From Paramagnetospirillum kuznetsovii (GTDB lineage: Bacteria > Pseudomonadota > Alphaproteobacteria > Rhodospirillales > Magnetospirillaceae), in NCBI RefSeq assembly GCF_003284725.1, contig NZ_PGTO01000013.1, forward strand, positions 30,890 through 94,889: a DNA stretch of 64,000 bases, in the 5' to 3' direction. The notes under the pieces are model-generated. The model saw only the letters and a list, made by a program, of their open reading frames with translations, was not told the origin of the DNA and searched no databases. The translations under genes and the position numbers were made by a program. Of this stretch, positions 33,461 through 40,706 are shown piece after piece (positions within the stretch are counted from its first letter, which is position 1; each line of letters opens with the position of its first letter).

Positions 33461-34162
33461 ATGGAAGACTTCCCAAAATGGCTTGAACGCCGCTGCGCAG
33501 ATCTCGACATGGACTGGAAGAATGCCAGCCTCCGCGCCGGGCTGGGCGAGACTGCCGTGCGCGACATCATTAAGGGACGGGTTAAGAACCCACGCTATGA
33601 CTCCGTTGTGGCTCTGAAGAAGCTGCTTCAAGAGGAGAATGACCCAGCCCCGTCAATCATGCAGTCAATAGCGGCAGATGCTGACGAATATGATGCCGAA
33701 GACCATGAAGACCATTGTCAGGCTGTTATCGAACAGGTCCGGCGCATGGGTATGCCCGTCAAGTTAGACGAGATCTGTCGCCGCTTGGGCATGCGGATCG
33801 TGTATGAAGATAGAGATACGGGATTTGCCGGGTCCATTCGCAATGTTTTGGGCGACTTCATCGTCACGATTAATGCGCTTCATCCGACCGTGCGGCAGCG
33901 TTTCACCCTGGCGCATGAGATTGCTCACTTCATCCACCACCGCGACCGGATCGGTGATGGCATTGTCGATGACGAACTGATGCGTGACGGATTGCAGAAC
34001 CCGCTCGAGCGGCAAGCCAACAAGACTGCCGCCGACATTCTGATGCCAGATGATGACGTGACCGCCGCATTTGAATCCGGCCTGACATCGCTTGAGGATC
34101 TGGCCCGGCACTTCAAAGTGTCCAAGCATGCTATGGCGATCCGGCTAGGCATGCCCTACTAG
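33461..34162 (+). CDS. Phage repressor fused to ImmA/IrrE-type metallopeptidase
   Basis: A 233-residue protein. Residues 1-55 are an HTH (WKNASLRAGLGETAVRDIIK, NPRYDSVVALKKLLQEE) of the type found in CI-like repressors. Residues 100-233 are an ImmA/IrrE domain with the zincin motif in RFTLAHEIAHFIHHRDRIGD and the C-terminal ALEDLARHF-type helix (TSLEDLARHFKVSKHAMAIR). In ICEBs1 and related elements the repressor and its protease are separate proteins; here they are one chain. It probably maintains lysogeny and may cleave itself or its twin on induction. Confidence 0.82.
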   Translation: MEDFPKWLERRCADLDMDWKNASLRAGLGETAVRDIIKGRVKNPRYDSVVALKKLLQEENDPAPSIMQSIAADADEYDAEDHEDHCQAVIEQVRRMGMPVKLDEICRRLGMRIVYEDRDTGFAGSIRNVLGDFIVTINALHPTVRQRFTLAHEIAHFIHHRDRIGDGIVDDELMRDGLQNPLERQANKTAADILMPDDDVTAAFESGLTSLEDLARHFKVSKHAMAIRLGMPY

Positions 34163-34193
34163 CCCCCAAACTAAGGCTTAGGAGACAATCTCA

Positions 34194-34601
34194 GTGTCAC
34201 TTGAGTCTACAGTCTTCGGCGTAGCGATGGTGGCGGGAACAGCCGCCATAGTCCTATGGGCGCATCCCGATCTCAGGGCAGGGATAAAAAAATACATTAG
34301 AAACAGACCTGTAATTGGAGCGATCAAACGATCTGTTTCGGCTGAATTTTTCATGTCTGGATATGACGAGTTAAAAATAACAACTGACCCAATAGAGGGA
34401 ACCGTGTTCGTTCGAGTCTGCAAAAACTATAACCATGCAGACGCTATAATTGGACTGAAAACAGGGTTCGGACCAATTTCTGTTCAATTAGCATGCTTCA
34501 AGTCGCGTGAGATATTCAAATACGAAACATTGTCGCATGATTCGATATCAGACGTATCTCGCCAGATCCGCCTATTCTCGGCTAGGAACCTCGAAAGATA
34601 A
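34194..34601 (+). CDS. AT-rich membrane protein next to the repressor (135 aa)
   Basis: Starts with GTG at 34194 behind AGGAGA at 8 bases. Residues 6-23 (TVFGVAMVAGTAAIVLWA) form one membrane helix; the rest is soluble with beta-rich segments (ELKITTDPIEGTVFVRVCKN). Its codons are clearly more AT-rich than all neighbours (runs such as AAAAAAATACATTAG), which suggests separate acquisition. It is in the right place to be expressed in the lysogen. A superinfection-exclusion role is a guess; no family recognised. Confidence 0.6.
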   Translation: MSLESTVFGVAMVAGTAAIVLWAHPDLRAGIKKYIRNRPVIGAIKRSVSAEFFMSGYDELKITTDPIEGTVFVRVCKNYNHADAIIGLKTGFGPISVQLACFKSREIFKYETLSHDSISDVSRQIRLFSARNLER

Positions 34602-34635
34602 ACTCAAGCACGACCAGCCCATCCCCACCGTCAGC

Positions 34636-34659
34636 CCCGCCCTAACCGGCGGGTTTTTT
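34636..34659 (+). terminator. Rho-independent terminator after the repressor operon
   Basis: A perfect CCCGCC / GGCGGG stem with a 6-base loop is followed directly by TTTTTT. It separates the repressor transcript from the early recombination operon. Confidence 0.85.
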
Positions 34660-34679
34660 GTTTGAGGAAAAGAAATTTT

Positions 34680-34755
34680 CCCATCGGATGGGTTTTCTGT
34701 TGACGCAGAATGGGAGATCCCCCATTCTAATCCCCAGAGGTTGACCCAACCGATG
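34680..34755 (+). promoter_or_regulatory. Early promoter region with operator-like repeats
   Basis: Contains CCCAT-CGG-ATGGG (34680-34692), a TTGACG -35-like element (34700-34705), the perfect inverted repeat GAATGGG-N6-CCCATTC (34708-34727) overlapping possible -10 boxes (CATTCT or TCTAAT), and one more half-site (CGATGGG). The half-sites match those at the cro/repressor intergenic region, so the repressor probably controls this operon too. Confidence 0.55.
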
Positions 34756-34766
34756 GGAGCAAGACA

Positions 34767-34970
34767 ATGGCACTTCAGATTTCCGCCGAACTGGCAGCCG
34801 TACAGGCAGCATTAGCGTCCGGCCTTCCCACCCGTCACACCGCCCTGATGCGCGACCTCCTGATCTTCATCGAAGACGCCGGGAACATGGCCTGCGACCA
34901 AGGCTTTGACTGCCTCTCTCACCGCGCCGACGACTTGTTCGTCCGCGTCCAGCGCGAATTGGGGATGTGA
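34767..34970 (+). CDS. First gene of the early operon (67 aa)
   Basis: A 67-residue helical protein starting MALQISAELAAVQAALASGL. It is the first open frame after the early promoter region. No domain recognised. The next gene starts after one base. Confidence 0.55.
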   Translation: MALQISAELAAVQAALASGLPTRHTALMRDLLIFIEDAGNMACDQGFDCLSHRADDLFVRVQRELGM

Positions 34971-34971
34971 C

Positions 34972-35253
34972 ATGACCATCACCCTCAACATCACCCGAGA
35001 GTTCACCGTCGAAGTCGGCAGCATCGGATGCGAAGACGATTACGACACCGACGTTCTCATGGAAATCGCGGTCGAAGACGGCGAGGCGTACTTCATCGGC
35101 GCCATCGCTGACGGCGAAATCGTCCAGCCGCACACCCAGCTTTGGATCAAGTGCGAGGAATGGGTGGACGACGAGCAGTCCTATCTCCTCGACCAAGCCG
35201 GTATCGAATTGTGGTGCGCCAAGGGTTCCGCCGCCGTCGAGCGGAGGATCTGA
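34972..35253 (+). CDS. Acidic phage protein (93 aa)
   Basis: Starts at the ATG at 34972. The sequence is mostly beta and very acidic (VGSIGCEDDYDTDVLMEIAV, WIKCEEWVDDEQSYLLDQAG). Acidic small early proteins can mimic DNA, but no specific similarity is seen. Followed by another small gene after one base. Confidence 0.55.
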   Translation: MTITLNITREFTVEVGSIGCEDDYDTDVLMEIAVEDGEAYFIGAIADGEIVQPHTQLWIKCEEWVDDEQSYLLDQAGIELWCAKGSAAVERRI

Positions 35254-35254
35254 C

Positions 35255-35377
35255 ATGGCCCACACCATCGCCATCTGGCGCACCCACGCCATCGCCATCG
35301 TCACCGGACAGGTCGATGCCTCCAACAGCCAGCAGGCTCTGGCATGGCGTTTCCTGCGCCAGCACGGGGTGAAGTGA
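35255..35377 (+). CDS. Small phage protein (40 aa)
   Basis: ATG at 35255, one base after the preceding stop and behind GGAGGATC. It encodes MAHTIAIWRTHAIAIVTGQV followed by an amphipathic helix ending RQHGVK. Its stop overlaps a further tiny frame (TGATG). Function unknown. Confidence 0.45.
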   Translation: MAHTIAIWRTHAIAIVTGQVDASNSQQALAWRFLRQHGVK

Positions 35378-35439
35378 TGCGTCCCATCCTCGAGGCCATC
35401 GCCGCCGCCGTCCTCACAATCCTTTGCTCAGTGGTGTAA
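35377..35439 (+). CDS. Possible 20-residue hydrophobic peptide
   Basis: An ATG overlapping the preceding TGA opens a frame of 20 residues (MRPILEAIAAAVLTILCSVV) that ends 2 bases before the YqaJ-like gene. It would span a membrane once. Support is only position and coupling; it may instead serve as a translation-coupling leader. Confidence 0.3.
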   Translation: MRPILEAIAAAVLTILCSVV

Positions 35440-35441
35440 CC

Positions 35442-36257
35442 ATGAACGCTGTCGCCAAACTCATTCACAAGTCGCCCGATTGGCATTCCGCCCGGGCGCA
35501 GGGCATCGGTGGTTCCGACGCCAACATCATCGCCTCCGACGATCCCGACAAGATCCTGCGTCTGTTCCGCGAGAAGCGTAACGAGATCGAGCCGGAAGAT
35601 CTGTCCCGCGTTCTTCCGGTGCAGATGGGGACATGCTCCGAGGATCTGAACCGCTACTGGTTCCAGACCGAAACCGGCATCGCCGTCGAGACCATCGCCA
35701 AGCCGTTCGTCCATTCCACCCACAAGTGGATGCGCTGCAACGTGGACGGCATGACGGTCGCCGCGGTGTTCGAGGCCAAGCACGTCAATCAGTACAAGGC
35801 CGGTCACGGTGACGAGGTTATCGCCACCTACTATCCGCAGTGCCAGCACCTGATGGAAGTGACGCAGATGCCGCTCTGCTATCTGTCCGTCTTCTTTGGC
35901 ACCACGACCTGGGAATACTACGAGATCCAGCGCGACGACGCCTACATCGCCAAGCTGGTCGATGCCGAGGCCGACTTTTGGGATTGCGTCCAGACAGGCC
36001 GGGTTCCCAGCGTCTGCGCCCATCTGCTGGCACCGCCCATCGCCTTCGACGATCTGAAGATCTACGACATGACCGGCCATAACGACTGGGCAGACGCAGC
36101 CTTCACTTACCAAGCCACCAAGGATGCGGCCAAAGCCAACGACAACGCCAAGACCCGCCTCAAGAAGCTGCTGCCACACGATGGCCGCTCTGCCGCTGGC
36201 TATGGCGTCTCTGCCTCCCGGTCCCGCAACAACGCCATCACCGTCAGGGAGATCTGA
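35442..36257 (+). CDS. YqaJ-type viral recombinase exonuclease
   Basis: A 271-residue nuclease of the lambda-exonuclease-like YqaJ family. N-terminus WHSARAQGIGGSDANIIASD (the 'GGS' helix of the family). Catalytic residues lie in the Asp of NVDGM and in VFEAKHVNQY, followed by the YYPQCQHLMEVTQMPLCYLS Gln-containing helix. It resects double-strand ends and hands the 3' strand to the ERF-type annealase encoded next. Start at 35442 rather than the upstream in-frame ATG. Confidence 0.88.
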   Translation: MNAVAKLIHKSPDWHSARAQGIGGSDANIIASDDPDKILRLFREKRNEIEPEDLSRVLPVQMGTCSEDLNRYWFQTETGIAVETIAKPFVHSTHKWMRCNVDGMTVAAVFEAKHVNQYKAGHGDEVIATYYPQCQHLMEVTQMPLCYLSVFFGTTTWEYYEIQRDDAYIAKLVDAEADFWDCVQTGRVPSVCAHLLAPPIAFDDLKIYDMTGHNDWADAAFTYQATKDAAKANDNAKTRLKKLLPHDGRSAAGYGVSASRSRNNAITVREI

Positions 36258-36258
36258 C

Positions 36259-36942
36259 ATGACCACGCTCAACATTCATCAGCGCCTTCACGCTGCGATG
36301 CAGGAAGTCACCTACGTCCAGAAGGAAAAGAAGAACGGCATGAACTACACCATCGTCAGCCATGACGCCGTGACCGCCAAGGTGCGTCCGGTTCTGGTGA
36401 AGCACGGTGTCGTTTACTACCCGGTCGATCTGGTTCCGGCGCAGGACGGCAACCGCACCGAAGTCATCATGAAGGTTCGCTTCGCCAACATCGACGATCC
36501 GTCCGACTTCATCGACGTTCCAAGCATGGGGTACGGCATCGACAGCCAGGACAAAGGCCCGGGCAAGGCGATCAGCTATGCCGTCAAGTATGCCCTGCTG
36601 AAAGCCCTCGGTCTGGAAACCGGCGATGATGCCGACCATGACAGCGTCGAGCATGAGAAGCCGAAGCCCGCCGCCAAGCCGGTGGTGGTGTCGAAGGGCG
36701 CGACGAAAGGTTCCGACCCCGTCATCAAGGCCAACCTCTCGCCCCAGCACGAAGCCTTCATCGACCATCTGAAGGAAGACGTGACCGTTCACGCCGCATC
36801 CGTTCTGCATGCCCGTCAAATGTGGAAGGACCAGCAGAAGACCATCGACGAGATCAAGCGCGAAAGCCCGCTGGCCTATGCCGAACTGGTCAACTGGTTC
36901 AAGGCGTTCACCGAAACCAAGCTTCCCGCGGATGCCGCCTGA
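36259..36942 (+). CDS. ERF family single-strand annealing protein
   Basis: A 227-residue recombination protein. Residues 1-125 carry the ERF signatures VTYVQKEKKNGMNYTIVSHD, AKVRPVLVKHGVVYYPV, and SMGYGIDSQDKGPGKAISYA with VKYALLKALGLETGDDAD. The C-terminal half is a linker and helix. Together with the YqaJ nuclease it forms a Red-like two-component system. The stop overlaps the next start. Confidence 0.9.
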   Translation: MTTLNIHQRLHAAMQEVTYVQKEKKNGMNYTIVSHDAVTAKVRPVLVKHGVVYYPVDLVPAQDGNRTEVIMKVRFANIDDPSDFIDVPSMGYGIDSQDKGPGKAISYAVKYALLKALGLETGDDADHDSVEHEKPKPAAKPVVVSKGATKGSDPVIKANLSPQHEAFIDHLKEDVTVHAASVLHARQMWKDQQKTIDEIKRESPLAYAELVNWFKAFTETKLPADAA

Positions 36943-37367
36943 TGTTCGCCCTGTTCATCAAAACCCTCGGTGGTCTGCGCCCGGCCAATCAGGACGCAGC
37001 CGAGATCCTGTCCCGCTACAAGGTTGGCGACATGGTCACGGCTGAAGTCAAGAAGCCGCGCAATCTGGCGCACCACCGGCTGTATTGGGAACTGTGCCGC
37101 ATCGTCGCCGCCAACATGCCGGGCGATCACAGCGCCGAGATCGTGTCCGATGTCATCAAGATCCGCGCCGGTCACTGCGCCGTGGTTGCCACCGTCAAGG
37201 GCGAGGTGTTTTCGCCCAAGTCCATCAGCTTCGCCACGATGGATCAGCACCAGTTCAGAGAGTTCTTTGACCGCGCCCTGGCGGTGGTGGTCAACGACAT
37301 CCTCCCGGGCGTCGATAGCGCCGCGTTGGAGGCCGAAGTCCAATCCATTCTTGAAGGAAAGAAATGA
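36942..37367 (+). CDS. DUF1367-like phage protein
   Basis: A 141-residue protein. The sequence LRPANQDAAEILSRYKVGDM, TAEVKKPRNLAHHRLYWELC and SPKSISFATMDQHQFREFFD matches DUF1367-type proteins that often lie beside recombination or Ninm-like genes in temperate phages. The biochemical role is not established. Coupled on both ends. Confidence 0.7.
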   Translation: MFALFIKTLGGLRPANQDAAEILSRYKVGDMVTAEVKKPRNLAHHRLYWELCRIVAANMPGDHSAEIVSDVIKIRAGHCAVVATVKGEVFSPKSISFATMDQHQFREFFDRALAVVVNDILPGVDSAALEAEVQSILEGKK

Positions 37368-37612
37368 TGGCCGATTACGACAACACCAACCGCGGAACCT
37401 TGGGGAAGAACAAGCGCCGCGAGAAGGACAGCCACCCGGCATACACCGGCAGCATCAACGTCGATGGCGTTGAGTATTGGCTGTCCGGCTGGGTCAAGGA
37501 GAAGAACGACGAGAAGTTCTTCAGCCTGTCGATCAAGCCGAAGGACGCCGCCCCCGCCAAGGCCGCTCCGAAGCAGGCGCCCGCCGATCTGGATGACGAG
37601 ATTCCGTTCTAA
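37364..37612 (+). CDS. Small SSB-like protein with acidic tail (82 aa)
   Basis: Residues 25-58 form a short OB-like beta unit (YTGSINVDGVEYWLSGWVKE, KFFSLSIKPKD) known from small phage proteins near ERF/RecT genes. The last residues LDDEIPF copy the C-terminal tail of bacterial SSB that recruits repair proteins. I infer that it binds single-stranded DNA. The ATG overlaps the previous TGA. Confidence 0.65.
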   Translation: MMADYDNTNRGTLGKNKRREKDSHPAYTGSINVDGVEYWLSGWVKEKNDEKFFSLSIKPKDAAPAKAAPKQAPADLDDEIPF

Positions 37613-37730
37613 CGAACATGCTGGGTTGCCCCACTCCGAAACGGGTCTTCGCCAGATCCAGAAGGCCACCAATGCCGACCCTCGGATTCCCGAATGTCAT
37701 GTGCAGCCGAGGCATAGGTCAACAGCGCGG

Positions 37731-37745
37731 GCGTAATAGTGACGC
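37731..37745. repeat. Intergenic GCGTA-N5-GACGC element (degenerate copy 5)
   Basis: GGCGTAATAGTGACGCTG matches the hairpin copies at 23156 and 25863 apart from a few bases and has one stem mismatch. It lies in the 169-base gap 37613-37781, which otherwise holds only a doubtful 49-codon frame. Confidence 0.35.
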
Positions 37746-37781
37746 TGAATTGGTGGAACGGCTTTAACCATGGGGGATGTA

Positions 37782-38555
37782 ATGCTCGATGCTCTGATTA
37801 ACGACTTCATCGCCAACGGCGGCTCTATCACCAAATGCCCGACCGTCTACCTGCTGCCGACCATCAACGCAGCGCCGTTAAACACCGGCATGGCGGATCG
37901 GCAAGAGGAAGACCGCAACCGCTGGAAAGGCAGCCGAGAGGCCCGCAAGAAAGGCGCTATCGCTGCCGCTAAGGCGCGGTTGCAGACGCCCCAGGGCGAG
38001 CGGCAGTGCGCGAAGAACAAGGCCATTGCCCAAGAGCGGTATGCCCTGTTTCGTCGGTCATATGACGCGGGCATCACGCTGAAAGAGCTTTCGGTGATGA
38101 ATGGCGTCAGCGTTGACCGGGTGAAGAAGATTCTCCGCGCCACCGGACTCAGTTTCAAAAAGGCTCCGCAAGGGCGCAAGCCTCGGGTCCGTAATCCTAA
38201 AGCCCCGCCCAAGCCGTTGGTGCAATTCGCTGCCGATGAAATTGTCAGGCTCTACACCGAAGAGAAGATGACCATCAACCAGATTGCCGAGCTGAAAAAG
38301 TGCTCCAACATCACCGTGAGGCGGGCTTGCTCGCTGGCCGGGGTGACACGGATACAGGGAAAGAAGCCTTACTCCCCCATCCAGGCGGCAGAGCTAGAGG
38401 CCCGTAAGCAACAGGCCCGCCAGCTTCGATCCGAGGGCAAGTCTCTGGCCGAGATTGGCCGGATCATGGGCCGTTGCCCGGAAACGATCCGCATTTACTG
38501 CGATGATGTGGTTGCGGAACAGCGAGCGGCCAAGGTGCGGAGGAAGAAGAAATGA
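37782..38555 (+). CDS. Triple helix-turn-helix phage protein
   Basis: A 257-residue basic protein. The ATG at 37782 is preferred over 37770 because GGGGG precedes it. Residues 1-20 (MLDALINDFIANGGSITKCP) are a start found in several small alphaproteobacterial phage proteins. Three HTH units follow: ITLKELSVMNGVSVDRVKKI, MTINQIAELKKCSNITVRRA and KSLAEIGRIMGRCPETIRIY. The linkers are Arg/Lys-rich. It probably binds DNA at several sites at once; it may be a late activator or an integration-associated factor. Confidence 0.7.
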   Translation: MLDALINDFIANGGSITKCPTVYLLPTINAAPLNTGMADRQEEDRNRWKGSREARKKGAIAAAKARLQTPQGERQCAKNKAIAQERYALFRRSYDAGITLKELSVMNGVSVDRVKKILRATGLSFKKAPQGRKPRVRNPKAPPKPLVQFAADEIVRLYTEEKMTINQIAELKKCSNITVRRACSLAGVTRIQGKKPYSPIQAAELEARKQQARQLRSEGKSLAEIGRIMGRCPETIRIYCDDVVAEQRAAKVRRKKK

Positions 38556-38713
38556 ACCATACCGGAATGCCTCGCGGAAACATGGACCGCGCCGAAGACA
38601 GCCCCAGCGCCGTCACCTTGTGGATTGCACGGCTGCGCCGTGGTTGCCATTTTCTTGACCGCGTTCGTCTCGCTCAATGTCATGGCCTTAAGAGCGGTGT
38701 GGCGGTGACATGA
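38552..38713 (+). CDS. Small phage protein (53 aa) coupled on both sides
   Basis: The ATG overlaps the stop of the triple-HTH gene and the TGA overlaps the start of the excisionase-like gene, both as ATGA. The product is basic (IARLRRGCHFLDRVRLAQCH) with two cysteines. The double coupling makes it likely to be real. Function unknown. Confidence 0.5.
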   Translation: MNHTGMPRGNMDRAEDSPSAVTLWIARLRRGCHFLDRVRLAQCHGLKSGVAVT

Positions 38714-38967
38714 GCTACATGTCAATAACCTCCCTCGCTGCCTATCTGGACGTGTCCAAGAACACCGCCATGAGGCTGGTTGAGAAAGGCGTATTGCCGC
38801 CTCCCGTCGCTCTCGGCGGCTTGAAGCGGTGGGACGAAGCGACGGTGAAACAGGCTATCGCCTCTACCCTTGACGCTGCCGCCAGCGGACGCGCACCCTC
38901 GTCAACCGATCCTGATGAATGCGCCCGGAGGTTCCATGACCAAAATCGTAAAAAAGCGCCTCGCTGA
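38710..38967 (+). CDS. Excisionase / AlpA-like HTH protein
   Basis: An 85-residue protein. Residues 4-50 form a winged helix of the AlpA/MerR-like kind (SITSLAAYLDVSKNTAMRLV, EKGVLPPPVALGGLKRWDEA). Directly upstream of, and overlapping, the integrase gene by 32 bases, which is the usual position of an excisionase that directs prophage excision. Confidence 0.75.
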   Translation: MSYMSITSLAAYLDVSKNTAMRLVEKGVLPPPVALGGLKRWDEATVKQAIASTLDAAASGRAPSSTDPDECARRFHDQNRKKAPR

Positions 38968-39859
38968 CGGCACGATCAAAGAGTACCGCTACGGCGACGA
39001 TACCGGCGTTCGGACGGTCGGCGCTGTAATACGGGAATACCAGCGGTCTACAGCCTTTCAGCGGGCATCGCAGTCAACCAAACGCCAGCGCATCAGGTAC
39101 ATGTACAACATCATGAAAGCCTATCAGGACAGCGACATTACCAAGATCAAGCGCCGTCACGCGCTCATGTCGATGGACACGTTTGCCGACCGTCCGGGCG
39201 CTGCTAACGCCATTCTCCAATGCTGGCGGGTGTTGATGAATTTCGCCGTGGATCGGGAATACATCGAGTTTAATCCCATCACCCGGATCAAGCCGATGGA
39301 GTTGAGCGAACACCGCCGCTGGACCGACGCCGAGATTGCCTTCGCCATGAAGACACTGCCGGAAGCCATGAGCCGGGCAATCGTCCTGGCGCTCTGGACC
39401 GGCCAGCGTGAAGGCGACTGCATCGCGATGCGATGGTCTGACTATGACGGAACCGGCATCAAGATCGTGCAGCAGAAGACCGGCGAGAAGCTTTACATCC
39501 CCTGCCCTGCCGCCTTGAAGGCGGAACTGGACGCATGGCCCAAGGTCGCCTTGACCATCTTGACCAATGCCAGCGGCAGGCCGTTCAACGTGAAGTCGTT
39601 TCAATCCTACTTCTCGCGCCTGATGCACGACCATGTGGAATTGACCGGGTGCGTCTTCCATGGCCTTCGCAAGACCGCCGCCGCAAAGCTGGCAGAGGCA
39701 GGGTGCAGCAGCCACGAAATCATGTCGATCACCGGGCATCGGACGCTGGCAATGGTGGAGCATTACGCCCGGGAAGCGGATCAGAAAACCCGCGCCAATT
39801 CCGCGATTTTGAAGCTGGAAACCAGTTTCCAGAAAGCGTCACGCAACTTGATGAAATAA
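38936..39859 (+). CDS. int: Tyrosine site-specific integrase
   Basis: A 307-residue phage integrase started at the ATG at 38936 behind CGGAGG. The N-terminal part is the arm/core DNA-binding region. Catalytic residues: Arg in TGQREGDCIAMRW, His-x-x-Arg in CVFHGLRKTAAAKL, His in ITGHRTLAMVEHYAR and the nucleophile Tyr in the same motif. It is the last phage gene; host sequence follows after 54 bases, so this is the prophage edge. Confidence 0.92.
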   Translation: MTKIVKKRLADGTIKEYRYGDDTGVRTVGAVIREYQRSTAFQRASQSTKRQRIRYMYNIMKAYQDSDITKIKRRHALMSMDTFADRPGAANAILQCWRVLMNFAVDREYIEFNPITRIKPMELSEHRRWTDAEIAFAMKTLPEAMSRAIVLALWTGQREGDCIAMRWSDYDGTGIKIVQQKTGEKLYIPCPAALKAELDAWPKVALTILTNASGRPFNVKSFQSYFSRLMHDHVELTGCVFHGLRKTAAAKLAEAGCSSHEIMSITGHRTLAMVEHYAREADQKTRANSAILKLETSFQKASRNLMK

Positions 39860-39913
39860 CTACCGTTTTTGCTATCGATGCAATACCATATAACCATCGT
39901 ATCAGGAGGGAAA
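39860..39913. other. Candidate prophage-host junction
   Basis: The 54 bases between the integrase stop and the first host gene are AT-rich and contain a CGATG...CATCG inverted arrangement around GTTATATGGTATTG. A core attachment site is expected here. The second copy would lie left of the window, so it cannot be confirmed. No tRNA is present. Confidence 0.25.
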
Positions 39914-40702
39914 ATGAAACGGATCGTCCTCGCCGCCGCCGTTATGCTCAGCATTTCCACAGCCCAGGCCGCCGAACCCGGTCGCTTGGAGCGGATCGTC
40001 AAGGCGGGCGAGGTCAGGGTCTGCATCTGGCCCGACTATTACTCCATCTCCTACCGCAACACCCGGACCGGCCAGTTGGAAGGCATCGACATCGACATGG
40101 CCAAGGAATTGGGCAAGGATCTGAAGGTGAAGGTCCAATTCGTCGATTCCTCCTTCAAGACCCTGGTCGACGACCTACTGGCCGATCGCTGCGACGTGTC
40201 CATGCACGGGGTGGCGATCACCCCGGCGCGCCAGGAAAAGCTGGTCTTCACCCAACCGCATCTGCGCAGCGGCATCTATTTCATCACCACCAAGACTCAT
40301 CCGGTGGTGAAGTCCTACGCCGACATGGACCGGGACGGCGTGGTGGTGGCCGCCGCCGCCGGAACCTATATGGTCGATGTCATGAAGACGGAATTGAAGC
40401 ACGCCACTCTGTTGGAGGTGGCGACGCCGGAAGCCCGCGAGCAGGAAGTGATGGCGGGACGCGCCGATCTGTTCGCCACCGACTACCCCTATTCGCGCAA
40501 GATGCTGGCCCGTCACGACTGGGCCAAGCTGCTGTCGCCGCCCACGCCCCTGGCCCCCAACGCCTATGCCTATGCCATGGCGCCCGGCGATGCCGGATGG
40601 CTGGCGACCATGGACGCCTTCGTCGCCCGCGCCAAGGCCGACGGCCGCCTGCTGGCCGCCGCCAAGGCCAACGGGCTGGACGCCATCGTCGAGTTAAAGT
40701 GA
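39914..40702 (+). CDS. Periplasmic amino-acid-type solute-binding protein
   Basis: A 262-residue SBP_bac_3 family protein with a signal peptide (KRIVLAAAVMLSISTAQA). The fold signatures are RVCIWPDYYSISYRNTRTGQ, LEGIDIDMAKELGKDLKVKV, CDVSMHGVAITPARQEKLVF and the C-terminal domain DAGWLATMDAFVARAKADGR. It would capture a polar small molecule; no transporter genes are adjacent. The start at 39914 follows AGGAGGG. Confidence 0.85.
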   Translation: MKRIVLAAAVMLSISTAQAAEPGRLERIVKAGEVRVCIWPDYYSISYRNTRTGQLEGIDIDMAKELGKDLKVKVQFVDSSFKTLVDDLLADRCDVSMHGVAITPARQEKLVFTQPHLRSGIYFITTKTHPVVKSYADMDRDGVVVAAAAGTYMVDVMKTELKHATLLEVATPEAREQEVMAGRADLFATDYPYSRKMLARHDWAKLLSPPTPLAPNAYAYAMAPGDAGWLATMDAFVARAKADGRLLAAAKANGLDAIVELK

Positions 40703-40706
40703 GTTT

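Noticed and set aside
37618..37767. A 49-codon plus-strand frame in the gap before the triple-HTH gene
   Set aside because: It lacks a ribosome-binding site and start-stop coupling and includes the repeated hairpin-like element, so the region is more likely non-coding.
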